A DNA stretch of 64,000 bases from NCBI RefSeq assembly GCF_023169945.1, contig NZ_AP025591.1:5328481-5392480 (forward strand). Reading direction: 5' to 3'. The DNA is from Anaeromyxobacter oryzae. Lineage in GTDB: Bacteria; Myxococcota; Myxococcia; Myxococcales; Anaeromyxobacteraceae. The translations under genes were made by a program, and so were the position numbers. Under the pieces are notes generated by a model. The model made no database searches and was not told the origin of the DNA. It worked only from the letters and a program-made list of their open reading frames with translations. How positions within the stretch are numbered: the first letter of the stretch is position 1; each line of letters begins with the position of its first letter. Positions 7,630 to 15,179 of this stretch are shown piece by piece.

Positions 7630-8309
7630 CAGCCGACACGCTGGTCCTGGTGGTGGACGACGACGAGTCGGTGCGGACCGGCCTCACCCGTGTGCTCCGC
7701 TCCGCGGGCTACGCGGTGGAGGCGTTCGAAGGGGCGCGCCAGCTCCTCTCGCGCCTGCCGAGCGTCGACCTGCCGTGCTGCATCGTGAGCGACGTCCGGA
7801 TGCCGGGGATGGATGGGCTCGCGCTCCTGGAGGAGCTCGGCTCGGGGACCGCGCCCGCGCTCGTGTTCCTGACCGGGTTCGCCGACGTCCCGACCACCCT
7901 CCGCGCGATGAAGCACGGGGCGCTCGACCTGCTCGAGAAGCCCGTCTCCTCGGACGTGCTCCTCGCCGCGGTCGCCGCCGCGATCGAGCGCGCCCTCAAG
8001 AACGAGGAGACGCGTCATCGGGTCCACGATCTCCGCGAGCGCTACCGGACGCTCACGCCGCGCGAGCGGCAGGTCTTCGCCCTCGTCACCGCCGGCCTGC
8101 TCAACAAGCAGGTGGGGTACGAGCTCGGGACCTCCGAGAAGACGGTCAAGGTGCAGCGGGCGCGCGTCATCGAGAAGATGGGGGCGCGCTCGCTCGCGGA
8201 CCTGGTCCGCATGGCCGACCGGCTCGGGATCGCAGCGTCGGTGGACGGCGCTCCCGCCGGAGAGGTGCATCGGACCGCCCCCCCGACCGAGCTGGCGGCT
8301 CACCTCTAG
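7626..8309 (+). CDS. FixJ-family response regulator (receiver + LuxR-type HTH), 227 aa
   Basis: The receiver domain (residues 5-120) has the acidic triad Asp11-Asp12-Asp13, phospho-acceptor Asp56 in SDVRMPGMDG, Thr83 and Lys105 in LEKP. The C-terminal LuxR/NarL-type helix-turn-helix (about 133-197) reads TPRERQVFALVTAGLLNKQV and TSEKTVKVQRARVIEKMGA, as in FixJ, TodT and StyR. It should be phosphorylated by the kinase encoded just upstream, with which it overlaps by four bases. Members of this group bind palindromic or repeated sites, so it is a candidate for the recurring GGACC-NN-GGTCC palindrome of this window; that link is inference. The tail after the HTH (about 25 residues) looks disordered. 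The next gene is convergent. Confidence 0.95.
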   Translation: MTADTLVLVVDDDESVRTGLTRVLRSAGYAVEAFEGARQLLSRLPSVDLPCCIVSDVRMPGMDGLALLEELGSGTAPALVFLTGFADVPTTLRAMKHGALDLLEKPVSSDVLLAAVAAAIERALKNEETRHRVHDLRERYRTLTPRERQVFALVTAGLLNKQVGYELGTSEKTVKVQRARVIEKMGARSLADLVRMADRLGIAASVDGAPAGEVHRTAPPTELAAHL

Positions 8310-8319
8310 CGCCCGCACG

Positions 8320-9777
8320 TCAGAACGCCTCGCCTGCCCCCAGGTAGAAGCCGATCGAGCGCTCACCGCCGGCGATGTCCACGCGCAGCGCGGTGCGCGA
8401 CTGCTTCAGGAGCATGACGCGGAGCCCCAGGCCGCCCGCGGGGCGGATCGTGTCGAAGAGGTCCTCTCCGTGCTCCGTGTAGCCGTACGCGGGGAGTTTC
8501 ACCGCCGGGCGCGAGAAGGTCTGCGCGCTCGCGAAGACGGTCCCGCCGAGGAGCCCATCGGCGGTCAGCCGGAACCGCCACTCCGCCTCGCCGTAGACCA
8601 TCGCCGTCCCTCGGAACCGTCCCTGGACATAGCCGCGGCCGGACGTGCTGCGCGGGTCCCAGCCGCTGGCCGGGAGCGCGAGGTACGGGACCCGGCCGCT
8701 CGTGACCCCCGACCCGAGGACCCAGAACGCGAGCAGGTTCCGGGGATCCTCGTCCGACAGCCCGACGTAGATGCGCCCGTCGGCCGAGATCATCGTGCTC
8801 GATTGCGTGCTCCCAAGCCACGTGGGGTGGCCGGTGAAGCGCAGGTGCGCATACCAGCCGCGATACGGCGCGATCGTCGAGTCGCGCGATTCGGACATCG
8901 CCTCGAGGCTGAGGCCCGAGAGCGTGTACGCGCCGGGATCGAATCCCTGCACGCGGCTGTACGCGAAGTGGCTCGTCACCACCGGCGGCGAGGCCGAGAG
9001 ATCGAGCCTCCGGTCCACGATGCCGTAGTAACGGTCGAACCGGTACCCGACTCCCAGGTAGATGCTCCCGGCCACGTGGCGCAACGCGCTCTGGTGGAGG
9101 CGGAGCAGGTCGAAGTCCATCGGCTGGGCGCCGGGGATGGCGGCGAGGTCGCCCCAGCCGTTGATGCTGACCCCGGTCGCGAGCGGTGACGACGAGGCGC
9201 CGAGCCCGTACGTGTCCTGGTTGAACAGGAGCAAGCGCCAGTCGCCCAGGATCTCCCACTCGTTCCCGGCCGTCATGGCCGTGGCGGCGACGCTGACGAT
9301 GAGCTGGTTCTTCGTCGTGTAGAGGAGCGTGCCCGTGGCGTTCGAGATGGTGGTGTCCTCGGGTTCGCCGAGGAGCATGCCCATCGTCCCCGCGAACCCG
9401 AGGAGGAGCCCCGACGACGGCGAGTAGCCGATCGCGGGGACCGCCGCCACGAACGGCACGAGGCGCTGCGGGGTGGGCGCCGCGGTCGTCCGCAGGCCGA
9501 GCAGGCCGTAGGCGTCGCGGCGATCGAAGTACTCCGTGCAGCGCCCTGCGACGCAGACGTTGCCGTGGCCGAGGCGGGCGGCGCAGGAGGTGCTCGACGT
9601 GCAGGGCTCCGCGGCGGTCGTGCCCTCGATGGGCGCGGCGCCCTCGTCTATGCCTGGCGCGGCGCCGTCGTCCGAGGCGCGCGCGGCGGGCGCCCCACGC
9701 GTGGCGACCAGGAGCGCGACGAGGAGGAGGTGAGCGCGCATCGGTCGCCGGCGACGCGCCTCCGCCCGCCCGGTCAC
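8320..9777 (-). CDS. Omp85/BamA-like outer-membrane barrel (surface antigen), 485 aa
   Basis: I choose GTG at 9777: it overlaps the stop of the metallopeptidase gene (GTGA) and follows GGAGGGCAG. ATG at 9741 is the alternative and lacks a close ribosome binding site. After a signal peptide comes a short region with four cysteines (CTSSTSCAARLGHGNVCVAG), then about 380 residues of barrel strands. Near the C-terminus are features of the Omp85 / bacterial surface antigen barrel: SGRGYVQGRFRGTAMVYGEAEWRF (the RGY/RG loop and following strand) and a final segment GGLGLRVMLL...LRVDIAGGERSIGFYLGAGEAF. No POTRA domains fit before the barrel, so it belongs to the short surface-antigen type rather than BamA itself. 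It is the last gene of a three-gene operon with a DUF4344 peptidase and a cysteine-rich repeat protein. Confidence 0.8.
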   Translation of the reverse strand: MTGRAEARRRRPMRAHLLLVALLVATRGAPAARASDDGAAPGIDEGAAPIEGTTAAEPCTSSTSCAARLGHGNVCVAGRCTEYFDRRDAYGLLGLRTTAAPTPQRLVPFVAAVPAIGYSPSSGLLLGFAGTMGMLLGEPEDTTISNATGTLLYTTKNQLIVSVAATAMTAGNEWEILGDWRLLLFNQDTYGLGASSSPLATGVSINGWGDLAAIPGAQPMDFDLLRLHQSALRHVAGSIYLGVGYRFDRYYGIVDRRLDLSASPPVVTSHFAYSRVQGFDPGAYTLSGLSLEAMSESRDSTIAPYRGWYAHLRFTGHPTWLGSTQSSTMISADGRIYVGLSDEDPRNLLAFWVLGSGVTSGRVPYLALPASGWDPRSTSGRGYVQGRFRGTAMVYGEAEWRFRLTADGLLGGTVFASAQTFSRPAVKLPAYGYTEHGEDLFDTIRPAGGLGLRVMLLKQSRTALRVDIAGGERSIGFYLGAGEAF

Positions 9778-10736
9778 CTGCCCTCCGTCCCGGGCGCGGG
9801 CGCACCCGCCGCGTTCCGCGTCGCGGGCGCCGCCCCGCGGGGCACGTCGAACGACGGCTGATGTAGCACGCGCGTCCGACCGGCTCCCCCGGCATCGAGG
9901 CTCGCCCAGACGAGCTGCCGCATGGCGAAAGCGACTTGCTCGTACTCGTCGTGACACCCCTGGGCGCGGTTCTTCGGCAGGTACCCCCTGTCGACGAGGC
10001 CACGGTAGGACTCCGCGTCGCTGCCGTACGCCATGCAGAGGACGTTGTAGTGGCGCTGCGCGTCCAGGCCGTGGACGTCGGAGAAGTCGCTCTCGTCCGG
10101 CGCGCGGCTCGCGGCGTCGTGCCTGTACATCCACGCCGCGCCGGTGAGGATCCGCCGGGCGATGCCCTTGCCCGCCTGGAGCAGGACGTACGCGGCGAGG
10201 TGGTCGGCCGCGTCCTCCTCGCGCCCCAGGATCGGGACGTCGAGGAGGTCGAAGATGGCGTGCCCGGCCTCGTGGAGGAGCACGAAGACCACGGGTCCTT
10301 CGATGGCGTCGTCCCGGGAGACGCCATACGGGGCGGCGCCCGCCGAGGCGCGCTCGAACTCGGCGACGAGCTCGTAGCAGAACGTGACGGTGAGGTCCTC
10401 GCTCTCGTACCAGGCGTTGGACTCACCGTCGCACCCCGCGAACCGGACCGTCAGCGGGCGCGGCAGGCGGACGACGCCGAACACCTCGGCGAACGTCTCG
10501 AGCACCTTCCGCTCCCGGAGGTGCTCGTACAGCGGACGGTGGGCGGGCTCCTTCGGAGGGTCGTACTCGATCCGGACGAGGGCGCTGCGCGGGCCCACGG
10601 GCGGTGCCGGCACGGCGCTCCCGGGCACCGCCGAGAGCGAAAGGACGAGCAGCGAAGCCAGCGTCCGTCGAGCGGGTCCCCGCGAGACGCTCCCCTTCCT
10701 CGCGGCGGGGACGTTCGGCGGGGCCGGCGTCGTCAC
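9774..10736 (-). CDS. DUF4344-type zinc metallopeptidase, exported, 320 aa
   Basis: DUF4344 proteins are putative gluzincin-like metallopeptidases. The protein has a Tat-unlike, Arg-rich N-region and a hydrophobic stretch (LASLLVLSLSAVPGSAV), so export is likely. The catalytic motif is HEAGH within VFVLLHEAGHAIFDLLDVPILGREEDAADHLAAY, with EEDAAD supplying the usual third zinc ligand; FAGCDGESNAWY and VTFCYELV upstream are also family features. GTG at 10736 overlaps the stop of the cysteine-rich repeat gene (GTGA) and I therefore take it as the start, although it has no strong ribosome binding site. The downstream gene overlaps in the same way, so all three are translationally coupled. The substrate is unknown; an envelope protein is the simplest guess. 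Confidence 0.85.
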   Translation of the reverse strand: MTTPAPPNVPAARKGSVSRGPARRTLASLLVLSLSAVPGSAVPAPPVGPRSALVRIEYDPPKEPAHRPLYEHLRERKVLETFAEVFGVVRLPRPLTVRFAGCDGESNAWYESEDLTVTFCYELVAEFERASAGAAPYGVSRDDAIEGPVVFVLLHEAGHAIFDLLDVPILGREEDAADHLAAYVLLQAGKGIARRILTGAAWMYRHDAASRAPDESDFSDVHGLDAQRHYNVLCMAYGSDAESYRGLVDRGYLPKNRAQGCHDEYEQVAFAMRQLVWASLDAGGAGRTRVLHQPSFDVPRGAAPATRNAAGAPAPGTEGR

Positions 10737-11242
10737 GGGGACACCGCGCGCCGGCAGCGGCTCGACAACCGCTCGGACTGGGACCGCAGGCACAGGAACA
10801 ACCTTCCCCCTCCGGCCGGGACGCCCGCGCAGAGGCGCGCCGCGTCCTCCGCGCAGGAGTCCGCGAAGTCCTGGAGCCGCTCGAGCGCGGTGACGACCGC
10901 GTCCTCGCAGTTCGTGGCCAGCTCGCGACGGCCCACGTGGACGCGCAGGCAGTCGAGGATCCGCCCTGCTCCGGGCGGCATCCTCGGACAGAAGCGGTAG
11001 ACGTCCGGGGCGCAGTCCGCGTTGAACTCGGCGGCGCGTCGCTGCACCTCGCGCACGTTCTGCTGGCACGACGACGACAGCTGAAACTCGTTGCGCAGGA
11101 GGCACGCCCAGAGCCGGCCGTCGCCGGCCGGGATCCCCGGGCAGAGCCGGTCCGCGTCGGCGAGGCAGGGCGCGTCCGCGAGCGCGCGCCCGCCGCCGAC
11201 CACGGCGACGAGGGCGGCGAGCCGAACGAGCTGGGTGCGCAT
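10733..11242 (-). CDS. Cysteine-rich (GLG1-type) repeat protein, exported, 169 aa
   Basis: ATG at 11242 follows AAGGACG. A signal peptide (ends RALADA) is followed by three repeats of about 45 residues of the Golgi GLG1 / Cys_rich_FGFR type. Each has C-x2-D-x4-xC, then PxGxGR, then a CL or CLR pair and a fourth Cys: CLADADRLCPGIPAGDGRLWACL, CAPDVYRFCPRMPPGAGRILDCL and CAEDAARLCAGVPAGGGRLFLCL are cut here to their cores. Twelve cysteines in total suggest four per repeat, probably paired as disulfides in the periplasm. In animals such repeats bind ligands; the bacterial role is unknown. It heads an operon with the DUF4344 peptidase and the Omp85-like barrel. Two related proteins lie at 24730 and 26170. 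Confidence 0.9.
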   Translation of the reverse strand: MRTQLVRLAALVAVVGGGRALADAPCLADADRLCPGIPAGDGRLWACLLRNEFQLSSSCQQNVREVQRRAAEFNADCAPDVYRFCPRMPPGAGRILDCLRVHVGRRELATNCEDAVVTALERLQDFADSCAEDAARLCAGVPAGGGRLFLCLRSQSERLSSRCRRAVSP

Positions 11243-11301
11243 GAGGCGGCGTCCTTCGTCTGGTGAGCGATCGATCGCGCACGCCGCCACGACGGGACAG
11301 A

Positions 11302-11313
11302 CGACCAAGGTCC
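11302..11313. promoter_or_regulatory. Palindromic site CGACCAAGGTCC (envelope-gene motif)
   Basis: One mismatch from the reverse-complement consensus GGACCAAGGTCC, 60 bases upstream of the cysteine-rich repeat operon (start 11242) in a 319-base divergent region. A weaker copy (three mismatches) is at 11416-11427, nearer to the plus-strand barrel gene. Confidence 0.5.
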
Positions 11314-11529
11314 AGCCCTGCGAGGGGTTCGCCTGGACCGCGCACGCGTTCGGCGGTCACGGCGCGGGCGGCAGGAACCGCCAGCCGGGAGGGGCGGCCA
11401 CGCGACACCGGGATACGTCCTTCGTCCCATTTCTGATCGGCTTCGCTTCCTGCGTCGATCGCGTGAGAACGGCGGGCGAGGCGTCCGCTGACCTCGGAGC
11501 GGGACGCACGAGGAGGGCTGGAGGTGTCG

Positions 11530-11568
11530 ATGAAGGGGCGGCAAGGCGCCTGGGGTACGGAGTGGTAG
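11530..11568 (+). other. 12-codon open frame with strong RBS ahead of a barrel gene: frameshifted start or leader peptide
   Basis: GAGGAGGGCTGGAGG at about 11510-11525 precedes ATG at 11530, which begins MKGRQGAWGTEW and stops at TAG 11566-11568. The barrel signal peptide continues in another frame from GTG 11562. A one-base slip near 11562 would join MKGRQGAWGTE to VVALPGRAGVVAAV, giving a normal signal peptide. It could be a sequencing error, a real frameshift or a short leader peptide. Confidence 0.45.
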
Positions 11569-12533
11569 CGCTCCCCGGTCGAGCGGGCGTGGTGGCGGCG
11601 GTCCTCGCGGCCCTCGCGAGCAGGCCCGCGTCGGCGCAGATCGTCGGCCCGGTGGACACGAACGCGGCGCCGGGAGCCGCGGACCGGATGCTCGCGGGCC
11701 ACGTCTTCACCCCGTCGCTCCTCGTCCGCTCCCCGTTCGCCGTCACCGCATTCGAGGCGGATCTCCTGTACGGGTCCGGGAGCGCGACCGGGCCGACGTA
11801 CGACGTCCACGGCGAGGTCGTGGGGGACGCGACGTACTCGTTCGCGGCCACGGCCCAGAGCTTCTCCTACGAGAAGAAGCTCCACGAGGGCATCTCCGCG
11901 GGGCTGGGCGCGCTGACCCAGCTCTACTCCGGGATCGACGGTCCCTCCGCGGTCGTCGTCGGGGCGGAGGTCCAGTTCGGCGCGTTCGGGCGCGTGACCG
12001 CCGGCCACCGCTTCGGCCCCGTCCGGGCGGCCGCCACGTTCGATGCCAGCTACGCCCCGCGGCTCGCCATCCAGGTGTTCGACGCGATCAAGAAGGCGCT
12101 CGACTCCGGCAGCCTCGAGACCGGCGCGGCGCTCAATCAGAGCAACGTCTGGACGCTCAAGCCAGGCCTGGCGCTCGCGTGGGCTCCGTTCCGGTCGCTG
12201 GGGCTCATCACGAGCGTGGACTACCAGTGGGTGTGGCTCGCCGCGTCGGGCGCGGAGACGCAGCAACAGTCGGGGCTCGACGCGGCGATCGCCGCCGATC
12301 TCGACCTCGGGACGTTCACGGGCGTACCGGTCGCGCTCCTCGCCGGGTACGGCGTCACGGCGCCGCTCGGATCCAACGGCGTCTCACGCGCCACCAGCGT
12401 CTCGGGCGGCGTGTTCTACACCGGCCGCCCCGCGCTCGCGCTCGGGGTCGAGCTGGGGCGCCGGACCTTCTCGGTCCGGAACCTCGACTCGAGCGCCCTC
12501 CTCGCGCAGATCCAGCTGAAGTACCACTGGTGA
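11562..12533 (+). CDS. Outer-membrane barrel protein, paralogue of the gene at 35907, about 323 aa
   Basis: The frame carries a hydrophobic signal sequence (AGVVAAVLAALASRPASA-QI) and then barrel strands through a final LLAQIQLKYHW. In-frame GTG at 11562 is the nearest possible start but has no good ribosome binding site; the better site belongs to an ATG at 11530 in another frame (see that entry), so the true 5' end is uncertain. The mature protein aligns along its length with the protein at 35907: GHVFTPSLLVRSPF versus GHRFMPTAVVSQPF, LYSGIDGPSAVVVGAEVQFGAFG versus IYSGITGKSALVIGTTAQVGASLG, and GGVFYTGRPALALGVELGRRTF versus GGIFYTGRKDLAAGIQVIGRRF (cores only). I do not recognise a named family. 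A transporter or porin-like role is possible. Confidence 0.75.
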   Translation: MVALPGRAGVVAAVLAALASRPASAQIVGPVDTNAAPGAADRMLAGHVFTPSLLVRSPFAVTAFEADLLYGSGSATGPTYDVHGEVVGDATYSFAATAQSFSYEKKLHEGISAGLGALTQLYSGIDGPSAVVVGAEVQFGAFGRVTAGHRFGPVRAAATFDASYAPRLAIQVFDAIKKALDSGSLETGAALNQSNVWTLKPGLALAWAPFRSLGLITSVDYQWVWLAASGAETQQQSGLDAAIAADLDLGTFTGVPVALLAGYGVTAPLGSNGVSRATSVSGGVFYTGRPALALGVELGRRTFSVRNLDSSALLAQIQLKYHW

Positions 12534-12566
12534 GCCCGAGGTCGAGCCCAGGTCCGATCGTCGGTG

Positions 12567-12578
12567 CGGCCTTGGTCC
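12567..12578. promoter_or_regulatory. Palindromic site CGGCCTTGGTCC (envelope-gene motif)
   Basis: Two mismatches from consensus, followed by TATTCCG as in other copies (CCNNNCCG), 65 bases upstream of the OmpA-type lipoprotein start at 12644. A further half site GGTCCGAT lies at 12551. Confidence 0.5.
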
Positions 12579-12643
12579 TATTCCGACCGAGGGCTCGCCG
12601 CGATAAGCGCTCCGTCGCAGAACACGAGCGCAGGGGGCGATCC

Positions 12644-13354
12644 ATGCAAGTACAGATCAAGGTCGGAGTGGTGCTGTTCCTCGTCGGGGCGGCGGGGTGC
12701 GTCACCTCGGGCAAGTACGAGAAGAAGGCGAAGGAGTCGGCGGCGAACGAGACGCGGGCGAAGGCGTGCGAGGAGCAGGTCGCCGCGCTCACCGCGAGCA
12801 ACGAGTCGCTGCAGAGGGACCTCACCGCCGCCACGCAGGCGCATCAGGAGCTGAAGGTGCAGGCGGCCGCCGCCGAGGCGAAGAGCGCCCAGTACGAGCA
12901 GCTCGCCGGCTCGCTGCAGCGCCAGATCCGGGCCGGGCAGATCGAGATCTCGGAGCTGCGCGGGAAGATGATCGTGAAGCTGAAGGACAAGATCCTGTTC
13001 TCGTCCGGGTCGGCGAAGCTGAGCGAGGAAGGGCGCGCAGCGCTCGGCGTCGTGGCCGACGTGTTCAAGGACATGAAGGGGAAGAACGTCGTCGTCGCGG
13101 GCTTCACCGACGACATCCCGGTGGCGTCCGGGCAGTACCGCGACAACTGGGAGCTGTCCACGGCGCGCGCCGTCGCCGTGGTGCGGTACCTCACGTCGAG
13201 GGGCGTCCCGCCTCACATGCTCGGCGCGGCGGGGTTCTCGGAGTTCCGGCCGATCGTCGCGAACGACACGCCGGCGAACCGCAGCCAGAACCGCCGCATC
13301 GAGATCGCCCTCACGCCGGCCGACTACGAGGCGCCGGTGGTCGAGCCCCGCTGA
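12644..13354 (+). CDS. OmpA/Pal-family peptidoglycan-binding lipoprotein with coiled coil, 236 aa
   Basis: ATG at 12644 follows AGGGGGCGATCC. The lipobox is GAAGC with acylation at Cys19. Residues about 25-110 are a heptad-rich coiled coil (EQVAALTASNESLQRDL, AEAKSAQYEQLAGSLQRQI). Residues about 115-225 are an OmpA C-terminal domain that binds diaminopimelate in peptidoglycan: DKILFSSGSAKLSEEG, VVVAGFTDDIPV, NWELSTARAVAVVRYL, GAAGFSEFRPIVANDT and NRRIEIAL. The usual TD..G/TDx and the NRRv arginine are present. The lipid anchor plus coiled coil suggests an outer-membrane to cell-wall spacer, similar to MotB-like or Pal proteins. A palindromic site lies 65 bases upstream. Confidence 0.9.
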   Translation: MQVQIKVGVVLFLVGAAGCVTSGKYEKKAKESAANETRAKACEEQVAALTASNESLQRDLTAATQAHQELKVQAAAAEAKSAQYEQLAGSLQRQIRAGQIEISELRGKMIVKLKDKILFSSGSAKLSEEGRAALGVVADVFKDMKGKNVVVAGFTDDIPVASGQYRDNWELSTARAVAVVRYLTSRGVPPHMLGAAGFSEFRPIVANDTPANRSQNRRIEIALTPADYEAPVVEPR

Positions 13355-13386
13355 CGCGAGCGACGCTCGAGACGCGAAGGCAGGCC

Positions 13387-13416
13387 GGGGCGGCGCGGCG
13401 TCACGCGCGCCGCCCC
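13387..13416. terminator. 11-bp perfect hairpin between convergent genes
   Basis: GGGGCGGCGCG (13387-13397) and CGCGCCGCCCC (13406-13416) pair perfectly around an 8-base loop, between the convergent stops at 13354 and 13430. Likely a bidirectional terminator without a T-run. Confidence 0.6.
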
Positions 13417-13429
13417 GCCGCGCTCGAGC

Positions 13430-15019
13430 TCACCCGCGCCCGCGTTGCAGCGGCGCGGGCTCGCCCTCCCAGCGCTCCCGCGGGACCACCACCGGGGCCT
13501 GCGGCTGCACGACGAAGTGCGGCGACATGATCTGGACGCCGGCCGCGTTGAAGGCGTCCTGGACGTGCGCGTGGAGGTCCGACAGCACCCGCGCGCGCTC
13601 CAGGGGCACCTCGAGCCGTGCCAGTACCTGGTACTCGACGTAGAAGTCGCCGAGCGTGCGTTGCAGGACGAAAGGGGCCGGTTCGCGCGCGAGGCCCCGG
13701 GTCTCTCGCGCGGCGCCGAGCAGCAGCGCGTGCACCTGGCGCCAGGGCGCGTCGTAGCCGATCGTCACGCTCGTTGTGACGAGCGGTCCGCCCCCGCCCG
13801 ACAGCCGCGTGTAGTTGCGCACCGCGCCGCCGATCACGACCGAGTTCGGGAACGTGACCTCCTCGCCGGGGACGGTGACGACCTTCGTCGAGAGGAGGCC
13901 GACCTCGGTCACCACCCCCTCGGTGTCGCCGACCCGTACCGTGTCGCCGACCGAGAGCGCGCGCGAGTAGATGAGCGCGAGGCCGCTCATCGCCTGCGAC
14001 ACGAGCCCCGTCGAGCCGAGCGAGAGCATCACGCCCACGAGCACGCTCAGCCCCTTCACGGCTCCCGAGTCGGAGCCGGGAATGTAGGGGTACGCCGCGG
14101 CGAGCGCCACGAGCCACACGAGCGCCGACACCAGCCGCCGCGTGGCCGAGACGGTCTCCGGGTACAGGCCGGGGACGGCGAGGGCGCCGCGCTCGACGCG
14201 GTCGAACACCCCCTTCAGGAAGCGGGCGACGAAGCGGGCGACGAGGAAGATGACCGCCACCGTGACGAGCCCCGGGAGCGCTCGGAGCCCCGCGAGCCCG
14301 ACCGCGGCGAAGATGCCGAGGACGCGACCCGTGAAGATGCCGGCCCAGGGCGAGGTGAGCGGGAACCGCCCGAGGACGAAGGTGCTCCAGACGTCGAGGA
14401 GCAGCGCGATGGCCGACCAGAACAGGACGAAGACGACGCTGCGGACGGCCGCCGTGACGACCGGCGCGACGTCGATCCGGCCGCGAAGCACCGACGCCGC
14501 GCTGCGGTTCGCGTACGTCGAGAGGGCGCGAGCGATCACTCGCCGCAGCCGCACCAGGAGCCAGAGGGCGAGCGCCAGCACCGCGCTCGCCACGCCGCTC
14601 TGCCAGAGACCGCGAAGCACGACCCGAGCCGACCGCTGCTCGCGCCCGGCGCGCAGGGCGTCGGCGAGCCGGTCCGCCGCCGCCGCCGCGACGCGGTCCG
14701 TCGCCTCGTCGCCGAGCGGGTCCCTGTCGCCGTCGGTGACGAAGAAAGCGAGCCTGCGCCCGACGAGCACCGCGAACCCGTGCTCGTCGCCGACCGACAC
14801 GCGGTCGAACGTGACGGGCTCGCCGAGCGACGCGGGAGGGAGGTCGTCGATGCGCCTCAGGGCGACCCGGACGCGCTCGGCGGGATCGTTCCCGATGACC
14901 GTCGCGCGGAAGGTGACGATGTCGCGGTTCGCCACGGTCAGTGTGGCGGCGGAGGAGGGGGGCGGGGGCGCCCCCGCGGCGGCGAGGAGGGCGACGAGGA
15001 CCGCGCAGCCGATCGGCAT
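13430..15019 (-). CDS. MscS-family mechanosensitive ion channel, 529 aa
   Basis: MscS channels open under membrane tension and release solutes at osmotic downshift. After a signal sequence comes a periplasmic domain (residues about 25-130), then several membrane helices (about 140-165, 185-215, 225-270, 295-315) and the MscS core: pore helix GLSVLVGVMLSLGSTGLVSQAMSGLALIYS, the beta domain SVGDTVRVGDTEGVVTEVGLLSTKVVT and PNSVVIGGAVRNYTR, and the alpha-beta C-terminal domain to about 500. At 529 residues it is larger than E. coli MscS (286) and close to YbdG/YnaI-like homologues with extra helices. Start 15019 has no strong ribosome binding site. Two envelope-motif palindromes separate it from the divergent TamA-like gene. 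Confidence 0.92.
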   Translation of the reverse strand: MPIGCAVLVALLAAAGAPPPPSSAATLTVANRDIVTFRATVIGNDPAERVRVALRRIDDLPPASLGEPVTFDRVSVGDEHGFAVLVGRRLAFFVTDGDRDPLGDEATDRVAAAAADRLADALRAGREQRSARVVLRGLWQSGVASAVLALALWLLVRLRRVIARALSTYANRSAASVLRGRIDVAPVVTAAVRSVVFVLFWSAIALLLDVWSTFVLGRFPLTSPWAGIFTGRVLGIFAAVGLAGLRALPGLVTVAVIFLVARFVARFLKGVFDRVERGALAVPGLYPETVSATRRLVSALVWLVALAAAYPYIPGSDSGAVKGLSVLVGVMLSLGSTGLVSQAMSGLALIYSRALSVGDTVRVGDTEGVVTEVGLLSTKVVTVPGEEVTFPNSVVIGGAVRNYTRLSGGGGPLVTTSVTIGYDAPWRQVHALLLGAARETRGLAREPAPFVLQRTLGDFYVEYQVLARLEVPLERARVLSDLHAHVQDAFNAAGVQIMSPHFVVQPQAPVVVPRERWEGEPAPLQRGRG

Positions 15020-15074
15020 GGTGACGCGAGCTTACGCGGCGGTTCATCGCCCGGGAGGGGTCCCTCCGGGGATC

Positions 15075-15086
15075 GGCCCTTGGTCC
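15075..15086. promoter_or_regulatory. Palindromic site GGCCCTTGGTCC (envelope-gene motif)
   Basis: One mismatch from consensus, with the same flanks (ATC before, CGTCCG after) as the perfect copy at 4895. It lies in the 160-base divergent region between the MscS gene and the TamA-like gene. Confidence 0.55.
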
Positions 15087-15097
15087 CGTCCGCTCGT

Positions 15098-15109
15098 GGA
15101 CGAAGGTCC
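15098..15109. promoter_or_regulatory. Palindromic site GGACGAAGGTCC (envelope-gene motif), inverted second copy
   Basis: One mismatch from GGACCAAGGTCC; on the minus strand it reads ATCGGACCTTCGTCC, so it faces the copy at 15075 with the two centres 23 bases apart, about two helical turns. This spacing would put bound dimers on the same DNA face. Confidence 0.5.
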
Positions 15110-15179
15110 GATGGAGACGTGCCGCGAGGCGCGGTACGAGCGGGACCGTCCATCCTGATCGGACGGGGCGTTCTGCCAC

